Part shown: one piece after another, positions 23,326 through 30,577 of the stretch
Position numbering within the stretch: position 1 is the stretch's first letter
Layout of the letters: each line of letters begins with the position of its first letter
Program-made: the position numbers and the translations under genes
The notes under the pieces: generated by a model
Databases searched by the model: none
Told to the model about the DNA's origin: nothing
What the model saw: only the letters and a program-made list of their open reading frames with translations
Assembly (NCBI GenBank): GCA_002391225.1
Contig: DGRV01000096.1
Coordinates: 1 to 60,893, forward strand
DNA length: 60,893 nucleotides
Direction: 5' to 3'
Origin: Christensenella sp. UBA4379
Lineage (GTDB): Bacteria; Bacillota; Clostridia; Christensenellales; Aristaeellaceae

Positions 23326-25929
23326 ATGTCGAAAAAATGGATTTTCGCTCTCTTGGCCGGCCTGGCTGTCACCGCGACGATTGTCGTGCTGGCCGTGTCG
23401 AATTTCACGTCCGCGCCGGCTCCGGCGCCGACGCCCCAGGTGAGCGATGTGGCCAGCCGTGCCGTTCCCGGTGGGGCGGGGGGCGCTTCCGCCAGCATCG
23501 GCAGCGATCCTTTCCGCGTGAAGATCAACACGACGGGCGCCGTGCCGGAGGAGCAGGTGAGTTATACCCTGACGCTCACGGGCGAGAAAGATACAACGCC
23601 TATGCCTGAAGGGAGTACGGGGAACGTCTGTACCCTGATCGTGAAGCTTCCCGCGGAGGAAGGAAAGGAAGAAAAGTTCCCTCCCATTACCTACAACACT
23701 CTGGGTACCTATAAGTATGTGCTCGCGCTGACGGCTGTGAGCCATGAAGACGCCGTTTGGGATAAGTCGGTCAAGTACACCCTGACCATGACTGTCATTC
23801 ACAACGAGAAAACCGGCAAGATGGAAATCGTTCCTTCCATCCGCAACAAGGACGGGGAAAAGATTCCCGGGCCGATGGAGTTCGATGTGGAATACCCGAA
23901 GATGAAGCTGACGGTTACCAAGGTCTGGGACGATGGAGACAACCGGCTCGGTATCCGGCCGGAGAACCTGAAGGTCAGCCTGGCTGACAGCGCGGGAGAG
24001 TTCAGCGAGACAGTCACCCTGAACGAGGCGAACCAGTGGACCGCCATGGTTGAAGTACCCGTGAAAGAAGGCATTGTCTACACATGGACCGAGGAGGGCA
24101 TCGACGGGTACAGGCCTGCCGAGGGCAGCCCCGCCTACGATGAAGAAACCCGCACCACCACCTTTACCAATATCCTGGATGCCGAGACTGTCAGGGCCGC
24201 GGTAAAGAAGGTCTGGGCAGACGGGAATAACAAGGACGGCAAGCGCCCGGCCAGCATCACCATGAACCTGATGCGGCGTCCCAGCGGGAGCGAGGGCGTA
24301 TACACCACGATCGATTACATCACCCTGAACGAGGACAACAGCTGGGCCGCGGCGGTTGAGCTGCCCGCTTTCGTAGGCGGGAAGCGTATGGAATACGCCT
24401 GGACGGAGGAAATTGACAGCCGGAACCGTTACCAGGAGGTCCATGTCACCGAGGGCGACGCCTCCGACTTTACTGTCACCTTCACCAATACGCTGGCGGA
24501 CGAGTTCACCGTCATCAAGGAGTGGGTTGACGAGCAGGATCCGGATGCCCGTCCGGCAGTCATCACAGTGTACGTAACCGATGGTGAAAAGACGTACAGC
24601 CAGGAGCTGAACGTCGAAAATGACTGGACAGCCACCTTTGAACTGCCGCTGTATAACGGCGACGGGGAACTGATTGATTATGTATGGACTGAAGAATATG
24701 TGCCCGGTTACACCATGACGATGGAAAAGAACGGGAACACCATCATCATTACCAACACCAGACTTACCGAGGTGACGGTCGATCCGACCAGTATCGAGAC
24801 CACCTTTGCGACAAAGATCGTGGAAGGCAGTGGGTTTGCCGAGAAGGAGTTTAGCTTCACGCTGAGGGAGGTCGACGCGGAGGGCAAGGAAATTGTCGAC
24901 GGCGAGAAACAGAGCAAGACGCTGAAGTTCAACTTGGCAGCCGAGAAGCCTGTAGGCTTCGATGAGATCAAGTACACCGAAGCTGGTACCTATTACTACA
25001 AGGTGCAGGAGACGACGGAAGCCAAGGCTGGCGACGGCTGGACGCTTGATACAGCTGAGAAGACCGTAACCGTGGTCATCGAGGACAACGGCGAAGGCGC
25101 ACTGGAAGTGAAGAGCGTAACCGGCGTTGAGATCAAGAACAGCTACGAGGCTGGCAGTGTGACAGTCGATCCGACGGACGAAAAAGCAAAGACGGTATTC
25201 GGCACGAAGGTAGTTGAGGGCGAAGGTTTCGCGGAGAAGGAGTTCAGCTTCACACTGAGGGAGGTCGACGCGGAAGGCAAGGAGATTGCCGGCGGCGAGA
25301 ACCAGAGCAAGACGCTGAAGTTCAGTGAAGCTGGTAGCAAGATCATCGGGTTCGAGGCGATCAGATACACCAAGGCCGGTACCTATTATTACCAGGTGCA
25401 GGAGACAACGACTGACACTGAGAGCGGGAACTGGACGTTAGACACCAAGGCAAAGACCGTAACTGTGGTCATTAAGGACAACGGTGAAGGCGCGCTGGAA
25501 GTGGAGAGAGTAACCGGTGTTGAGATTACCAACACCTATCGTCAGGCTATGACGACGCTGACCGTGTATAAGGAATGGCGCGATGCCAACGATCCGAACG
25601 CGAGGCCGCTGTCCATCACCGTGTACCTGACCGGAAGCGACGGATCTTCCTACAGTCAGGTGCTGAGTGCTAACGACAACTGGCAGTGGACCGTCTCCGT
25701 GCCGATGTATCATAACGGCAAGCTGATCACCTATACCTGGGCGGAAAGCACCGTGCGCGGATACAGAGGTACGCAGACCACCACCGGCAACGTCACCGTA
25801 TTCGTCAACACCAGAACCGGTGGCGGCGTGGTGCCGCCGACCCCGCCGACTCCTGAAACCATCGACGAGCCCGGAACGCCTTTGGGCCTGGGCCAGGTCT
25901 ACATCAACGTCGGCGACTGCCTGGAGTAA
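23326..25929 (+). CDS. Cna-B/pilin-domain adhesin with N-terminal anchor and VGDCLE tail
   Basis: 867 aa; ATG 23326 has GGGGG seven bases upstream (an in-frame ATG at 23287 lies inside the sortase gene). A hydrophobic N-terminus (about 5-26) is followed by Ala/Pro repeats; Pro at the only plausible cleavage point suggests an uncleaved signal anchor. Then come a Spy0128-like domain (about 58-190), three Cna-B modules (194-476), two nearly identical Spy0128-like domains (481-736; AEKEFSFTLREVDAEGKEI twice), a fourth Cna-B module (743-829) and a Pro-rich linker. The tail ends YINVGDCLE, matching the end of the adhesin at 1-6516. There is no LPXTG signal even though it follows a sortase gene. Role: surface stalk or pilus-associated adhesin (inference). 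Confidence 0.9.
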   Translation: MSKKWIFALLAGLAVTATIVVLAVSNFTSAPAPAPTPQVSDVASRAVPGGAGGASASIGSDPFRVKINTTGAVPEEQVSYTLTLTGEKDTTPMPEGSTGNVCTLIVKLPAEEGKEEKFPPITYNTLGTYKYVLALTAVSHEDAVWDKSVKYTLTMTVIHNEKTGKMEIVPSIRNKDGEKIPGPMEFDVEYPKMKLTVTKVWDDGDNRLGIRPENLKVSLADSAGEFSETVTLNEANQWTAMVEVPVKEGIVYTWTEEGIDGYRPAEGSPAYDEETRTTTFTNILDAETVRAAVKKVWADGNNKDGKRPASITMNLMRRPSGSEGVYTTIDYITLNEDNSWAAAVELPAFVGGKRMEYAWTEEIDSRNRYQEVHVTEGDASDFTVTFTNTLADEFTVIKEWVDEQDPDARPAVITVYVTDGEKTYSQELNVENDWTATFELPLYNGDGELIDYVWTEEYVPGYTMTMEKNGNTIIITNTRLTEVTVDPTSIETTFATKIVEGSGFAEKEFSFTLREVDAEGKEIVDGEKQSKTLKFNLAAEKPVGFDEIKYTEAGTYYYKVQETTEAKAGDGWTLDTAEKTVTVVIEDNGEGALEVKSVTGVEIKNSYEAGSVTVDPTDEKAKTVFGTKVVEGEGFAEKEFSFTLREVDAEGKEIAGGENQSKTLKFSEAGSKIIGFEAIRYTKAGTYYYQVQETTTDTESGNWTLDTKAKTVTVVIKDNGEGALEVERVTGVEITNTYRQAMTTLTVYKEWRDANDPNARPLSITVYLTGSDGSSYSQVLSANDNWQWTVSVPMYHNGKLITYTWAESTVRGYRGTQTTTGNVTVFVNTRTGGGVVPPTPPTPETIDEPGTPLGLGQVYINVGDCLE
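24772..25533 (+). repeat. Tandem duplication of a ~380-bp pilin-domain unit
   Basis: Two adjacent in-frame copies (about 24772-25147 and 25156-25533) encode almost the same Spy0128-like domain. DNA similarity is high across FAEKEFSFTLREVDAEGKEI and AGTYYYxVQETT, implying recent duplication. Confidence 0.85.
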
Positions 25930-25949
25930 TCACCGCAAACAGGTCCGCG

Positions 25950-25982
25950 CCTGTCCCTGATCCAAAACCGATCGGGGACAGG
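25950..25982 (+). terminator. Hairpin between second adhesin and second SBP gene, no U-tract
   Basis: CCTGTCCCTGATC pairs with GATCGGGGACAGG (13 bp, one G-U) around a 7-nt loop; GC-rich sequence follows. It has the same placement and character as the hairpin at 6542-6579. Confidence 0.6.
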
Positions 25983-26032
25983 CCGGGCCGGGCACAGAAT
26001 CTGTGACGAAAGATCACAAGAAAGGATCATCT

Positions 26033-28012
26033 ATGAAAAAGATATGTGCTTTAATGCTGGCGGCAATGCTGGTGATAAGTTGTCTTCCGGTGGTTGCCGA
26101 AGCAACGGAGACAGGGGAAACGGTATTCCCGGATCATCTGGTGGTCGGAAACCCGACGCCCATGCGGGGCGAGTTCTTTACAGAGCTTTGGGGGAACGCT
26201 ACCAGCGATATCGATGTACGCGACCTGCTGCACGCCTACAACCTGATTTACTGGGACGGGGAAAACGGTATGTTTACCTTCGATCCTACGGTGGTCAGCG
26301 CGGTGGAAACCATGGTGGACGAGGCAGGAAACAAGACCTATTCGATTACCCTGATGAACGACCTTTATTATTCCAATGGGGCGAGAATCACCGCCTGGGA
26401 CTATGCCTTCTCCTATCTGTTCACCATCGCGCCGGAACTGGCTGAAATCGGCGCTACTCCGCTGCGCAGGGAGCAATTCCTGGGCTATGAGGAATATATC
26501 AGCCGTCCCATGAGCGTGGAGCCCCGGGTTCTGTCCGGCGTCAAGGTTCTGTCGGACTTGACCTTCAGCGTCACCCTCCGGCACGAGTTCCTTCCCTTCT
26601 TCTATGAACTGGGCCTGTTGCTGTGCAATCCGTACCCGATCAGCGTGATCGCCCCCGGCGTCACCGTGCGGGACGACGGAAACGGCGTCTACCTGGCTAA
26701 TGAGGATCCGTCGGTCCTGGAGCCCTTATTCACCGCGGACCTCCTGGAAGAGACCGTGATGGACAACGATGACGGCTATCTGTCCCATCCCTCTGTGGTG
26801 TCTGGTCCCTATACGCTGCTCAGCTGGGACGGGGTTACGGCAGAGTTCGAGACCAACCCCTTCTTTAAGGGAAACACCAGGGGCCTGATGCCCAGAATCC
26901 GCCACCTGACCTACACCCTGGCGGAAAACGACACGATGATCGAGAAACTGGAGGCCGGTGAGTTCGGCTTGCTGAACAAGGTCATGCGGGCCGACCGGAT
27001 CACTGCCGGAATCGGTCTGATGAACGAGGGCGGCATTTCCTTCAGCAACTATCCCCGTGTGGGCCTGAGCTATATCAGCTTCTGCTGTGAAAAAGAAACG
27101 GTGGAAAGCCTGGCTGTCCGTCAGGCCATCGCCTACTGCATGGACCGCGATCAGGTGACAGCGGATTATACCGGCGCTTTCGGTCAGCGGGTGGATGGCT
27201 GGTACGGCGTGGGTCAGTGGATGTACGGCGTGGTCATGGGCAATACTACCCCGCCCATCGCCGCCCCGGAGAACGAGAACGACGCCGCGGCCATGCGCGC
27301 CTATGAGGTGGAGCTGGCTTCCTTTGAAAACCTGAGCCTGGACGGCCTGAACCCCTACGGCGTCAATATCGACCGCGCCAACGCCCTGTTAAACGGGGAC
27401 GGCTGGGTGCTGAACGATGATGGTCTCCGGGAAAAAGACGGCGTTGTGCTGGATCTAAAGATGATCTATCCCGAAGGAAACAACATCCCCGCATCCATGC
27501 AGACGAACCTGGTGGACAACCTGGCGCAGGTGGGCATCCGCCTGACGATGGAAGCTGAGCCCATGCAGGAGCTCCTGACGGAATGGTATAAGCAGGATGA
27601 CCGGGATGTGGATATGATCTATCTGGCCACCAACTTCTATCTGGTCTTTGATCCCTCCGTTCACTTCCTCACCAATGAGGACGGGACGCATGACTGGAGC
27701 TATACCAACCTGCACGACGAGCAGCTGTACAGCGAAGCCGAGGCCATGCGCATGACCGAGCCCGGCGACGTGCTGACCTACCTGCAGCACTGGATCTCCT
27801 TCCAGGAGAGGTTCAATGAGATCCTCCCGATGCTGCCGGTGTATTCCAACATCTACTTTGACTTCTATACCGATACTCTCCAGGATTATTACATCGCTGA
27901 AAACATCACCTGGGGGCAGGCCATCGTCGGCGCGTGGCTCGGCGAAGCGCCCGAGGAAGAAGCGGCTCCGGCGGAGGCCGGCACCGAAGGCGGCATCGAA
28001 ATCATCGAATAA
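26033..28012 (+). CDS. Secreted SBP_bac_5 (OppA-like) solute-binding protein, second orphan copy
   Basis: 659 aa from ATG 26033 with AAAGGA six bases upstream (an in-frame GTG at 26003 has no comparable site). The signal peptide could be cut by signal peptidase I after AEA (residue 24) or be a lipoprotein signal with Cys17 in VISC. The body is an extracellular family 5 binding protein paralogous to 6617-9073: NPTPMRGEFFTELWGN, DLYYSNGARITAWDYAFS and VRQAIAYCMDRDQ align throughout, but the acidic linker and two insertions of the longer copy are absent. No Opp permease or ATPase genes adjoin. The C-terminus is Glu/Ala-rich, ending IEIIE. It is 103 bp after a Cna-B adhesin gene. Confidence 0.87.
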   Translation: MKKICALMLAAMLVISCLPVVAEATETGETVFPDHLVVGNPTPMRGEFFTELWGNATSDIDVRDLLHAYNLIYWDGENGMFTFDPTVVSAVETMVDEAGNKTYSITLMNDLYYSNGARITAWDYAFSYLFTIAPELAEIGATPLRREQFLGYEEYISRPMSVEPRVLSGVKVLSDLTFSVTLRHEFLPFFYELGLLLCNPYPISVIAPGVTVRDDGNGVYLANEDPSVLEPLFTADLLEETVMDNDDGYLSHPSVVSGPYTLLSWDGVTAEFETNPFFKGNTRGLMPRIRHLTYTLAENDTMIEKLEAGEFGLLNKVMRADRITAGIGLMNEGGISFSNYPRVGLSYISFCCEKETVESLAVRQAIAYCMDRDQVTADYTGAFGQRVDGWYGVGQWMYGVVMGNTTPPIAAPENENDAAAMRAYEVELASFENLSLDGLNPYGVNIDRANALLNGDGWVLNDDGLREKDGVVLDLKMIYPEGNNIPASMQTNLVDNLAQVGIRLTMEAEPMQELLTEWYKQDDRDVDMIYLATNFYLVFDPSVHFLTNEDGTHDWSYTNLHDEQLYSEAEAMRMTEPGDVLTYLQHWISFQERFNEILPMLPVYSNIYFDFYTDTLQDYYIAENITWGQAIVGAWLGEAPEEEAAPAEAGTEGGIEIIE

Positions 28013-28132
28013 CAAGGCGGAAGTTACGGCTGTCAGCAAAGACGTTCTCTGCCGCAATCAAGAGAAGCGGATGCACGTTTCTCCATTAGATGGATCTGCC
28101 GGATGCATGACGCTTGGAAGAACAAAACCCAT

Positions 28133-28168
28133 TGGCTGGCGGAACAGGCTGTTCTGCCAGCCATTTTT
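28133..28168 (+). terminator. Intrinsic terminator of the second adhesin-SBP unit
   Basis: TGGCTGGCGGAACA pairs with TGTTCTGCCAGCCA (14 bp, one G-U) around GGC, followed immediately by TTTTT. Confidence 0.9.
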
Positions 28169-28174
28169 CAAAAG

Positions 28175-28204
28175 TTGCAATTCCTTGCGCAGGTATGATA
28201 GAAT
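28175..28204 (+). promoter_or_regulatory. Promoter of the c-di-GMP operon
   Basis: TTGCAA, 18-bp spacer, TAGAAT, starting just after the T-run of the preceding terminator. Confidence 0.6.
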
Positions 28205-28324
28205 AAGAACGTTAAAAACAAAGTGACAATATGCGCTGATCATTGAAGCGTTCCTTTTTCTGAGAGGTTCCCGCTATTTACGGGAGACAGTTCAAGATAC
28301 AAAATTTCCCATGGAGGTTCCGAC

Positions 28325-30559
28325 ATGCTGGATACGCACGTGACATTTCATTCCGTCAACGGAAAACGCAGGATTCTGGTGGTGGACGACGAAGCCATCA
28401 ACCGGGCGATTCTGGGCGAAATGCTGGCGGAGCAGTACGATGTGCTGTACGCTGAGACGGGCGCGCAGGCCCTTGCTGCTGCCGCGGAGCAGCAGAAGAC
28501 CATCAGCCTGGTGCTGCTGGACCTGATCCTCCCGGATATGAATGGTCTGGAGATACTAAAGCAGCTGCGCCGGGACGCCCACCTCAGCAGGATTCCCGTG
28601 ATCGTGATGACCTCGGACCGCGAGGCGGAGGCGGAGTGCCTGGCCCAGGGGGCTACGGACTTCATCCCCAAGCCCTATCCGCTGCCCAGGGTGGTGCTGG
28701 CACGGGTACTGAGGACCATCGAGCTCTTTGAGGACCGGGACATCATCCGCACCACTGAGCGCGATCATCTGACGGGGCTGTACAACCGGGAGTTCTTTTA
28801 CCGGTATGTGGAACAGATGGACGCCTATCATCGGGAAACTCCTACGGATGCCATGGTGGTGGACATCAGCCATTTCCACATGATCAATGAGCGCTACGGC
28901 AGAGCCTACGGAGATCAGATTCTCCGCCATGTGGCGGCCCAGCTGGAGAGCGAGGTAGCGGAGGATGGCGGCATCGCCTGCCGGCAGGACGGGGATACTT
29001 TCCTGCTCTACTGTCCCCACCGCATGGACTATGTGGACATCATGGAAAGCGCTCTGGAAGGATTGGGCGGCCGGGTGCGCCTGCGTATGGGCGTCTATGC
29101 AGAGGTGGACAAGACGCTGGACGCCGAGCGGCGCTTTGACCGGGCCAAGATGGCCGCGGATACCGTGCGCAACAGCTTTACCCGCATGGTGGCCATCTAC
29201 GACAACGCTCTCAGGGAATCCGAGCTTTTCGCGGAGCAGCTGCTGGAGGATTTTCCAAAAGCCCTCAAGGAGAACCAGTTCAGAATTTTCTATCAGCCGA
29301 AGTACAGCATCCGGCAGGAACAGCCCGTGCTGTCGGGGATGGAGGCCCTGGTCCGCTGGATTCACCCCAGCCTGGGGACGGTGAGTCCTGGCGTCTTTAT
29401 CCCGCTGTTTGAGAGCAACGGCCTGGTCAGACAGCTGGACGGTTACGTCTGGGAAACGGCGGCCGCCCAGATCCGGGACTGGAAGGACCGGCTCGGGGTT
29501 TCCGTGCCGGTGTCGGTCAACGTCTCCCGGGTGGACATGTTTGACAGCGACCTGGTGGAAACCATGGTATCCCTGATCCGCCGGTATGACCTAAAACCAG
29601 AGGAGTTTCTGCTGGAAATCACGGAATCGACCTATACCCAGGATTCGGAGCAGATCATCCGCACGGTCAACCGCTTAAAGGACGCCGGCTTCCTGATCGA
29701 GATGGACGACTTTGGCACGGGCTATTCGTCGCTGAACATGATCGCCACCCTGCCGGTGGACGCGCTCAAGCTGGACATGCAGTTTGTGCGGAACGCCTTC
29801 AAGGGAACGCGCAATACCCGTATGCTGGAGCTGGTGATTGACATCGCGGAATCCCTGGGCGTGCCCACGGTGGCGGAGGGCGTTGAAACGGCGGAACAGA
29901 TGCTGATGCTCAAATCCATGGGCTGCGACGTGGTCCAGGGTTATTACTTCTGTAAGCCAGTCCCGCCGGAGCAGTTTGAGCAGCTGCTTTTGTCCGCTGC
30001 CCCGCCCGCAGCGCCGTCTTTGGAGCAGCTTCGGGCCGCTCAGCGCCGCCAGGCCCGGGATGAGGACAGGCCCATCTACGACGCCCTGCACGATCAGCAG
30101 ACCGGCCTGTACAACCACAGCGCCTTTGAGATGATGCTGCAGGACGCGGACGTGGCCCACTCGGCCCTGATGCTGATTACCATCGATGATTTCGCGGCTC
30201 TCCGGACCACGCAAGGGCAGACAGGGCTGGACCGGATCATCGAACGGGTGGCCGGCGTGATCCGGGCGAATTTCCGCTCGGTGGACAACGTCTGCCGCAT
30301 CAGCGAGGATGAGTTCGCGGTGCTGATGTCGCGGGTCACCGGGGCGATGACGCAGACGGTGGTGGACAAGCTGGGGCTGGTCAACAGCCTGCTTCGTGAG
30401 CCGCTGGAGGGTGTTCCGGTGGCCAATGTCAGCGCCGGCGTGGCTTTTGGGGACAGAAAGAACCCTCAGGGCGATATCTTCCATGACGCGGATCTGGCGC
30501 TCAACCGCCTGCGGGAAGCCAAGGAAACCGGCTGTGCGGTGTATGGACAGGGTGAATAA
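28325..30559 (+). CDS. Response regulator REC-GGDEF-EAL-GGDEF, likely c-di-GMP phosphodiesterase
   Basis: 744 aa. REC (about 16-135) has the acidic pair VVDDE, phospho-Asp in VLLDLILPDMNG and Lys in IPKPY. A first GGDEF domain (150-290) is degenerate (RQDGDTF in place of the signature). The EAL domain (305-550) keeps EALVRW, SVNVSR, EITES, MDDFGTGYSS, LKLDMQF, AEGVE and QGYYF, so phosphodiesterase activity is expected. A second GGDEF domain (575-735) has SEDEF with an RSVD I-site five residues upstream, so it may bind c-di-GMP rather than make it. It is followed after 18 bp by the permease-GGDEF gene in an apparent operon. Confidence 0.92.
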   Translation: MLDTHVTFHSVNGKRRILVVDDEAINRAILGEMLAEQYDVLYAETGAQALAAAAEQQKTISLVLLDLILPDMNGLEILKQLRRDAHLSRIPVIVMTSDREAEAECLAQGATDFIPKPYPLPRVVLARVLRTIELFEDRDIIRTTERDHLTGLYNREFFYRYVEQMDAYHRETPTDAMVVDISHFHMINERYGRAYGDQILRHVAAQLESEVAEDGGIACRQDGDTFLLYCPHRMDYVDIMESALEGLGGRVRLRMGVYAEVDKTLDAERRFDRAKMAADTVRNSFTRMVAIYDNALRESELFAEQLLEDFPKALKENQFRIFYQPKYSIRQEQPVLSGMEALVRWIHPSLGTVSPGVFIPLFESNGLVRQLDGYVWETAAAQIRDWKDRLGVSVPVSVNVSRVDMFDSDLVETMVSLIRRYDLKPEEFLLEITESTYTQDSEQIIRTVNRLKDAGFLIEMDDFGTGYSSLNMIATLPVDALKLDMQFVRNAFKGTRNTRMLELVIDIAESLGVPTVAEGVETAEQMLMLKSMGCDVVQGYYFCKPVPPEQFEQLLLSAAPPAAPSLEQLRAAQRRQARDEDRPIYDALHDQQTGLYNHSAFEMMLQDADVAHSALMLITIDDFAALRTTQGQTGLDRIIERVAGVIRANFRSVDNVCRISEDEFAVLMSRVTGAMTQTVVDKLGLVNSLLREPLEGVPVANVSAGVAFGDRKNPQGDIFHDADLALNRLREAKETGCAVYGQGE

Positions 30560-30577
30560 TCAAGGAGGCAATCTTCT

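Larger units (their letters stand above)
28013..28324 (+). other. Intergenic region: terminator, promoter, no riboswitch recognised
   Basis: This 312-bp gap holds a strong terminator (28133-28168) and a promoter (28175-28204), leaving a leader of about 110 nt before the REC-GGDEF-EAL-GGDEF gene. I looked for a c-di-GMP riboswitch core in the leader and did not recognise one. The first 120 bp show nothing identifiable. Confidence 0.6.

Noticed and set aside
26033..26104. Firm lipoprotein assignment for the second SBP and the 415-aa sugar-binding protein
   Set aside because: VISC and LISC fit a loose lipobox, but AEA and AAA signal peptidase I sites are equally plausible, so both options are left open.
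28205..28324. Leader of the REC-GGDEF-EAL-GGDEF gene considered as a c-di-GMP riboswitch
   Set aside because: No recognisable GEMM-type core or tetraloop receptor arrangement was found by eye.
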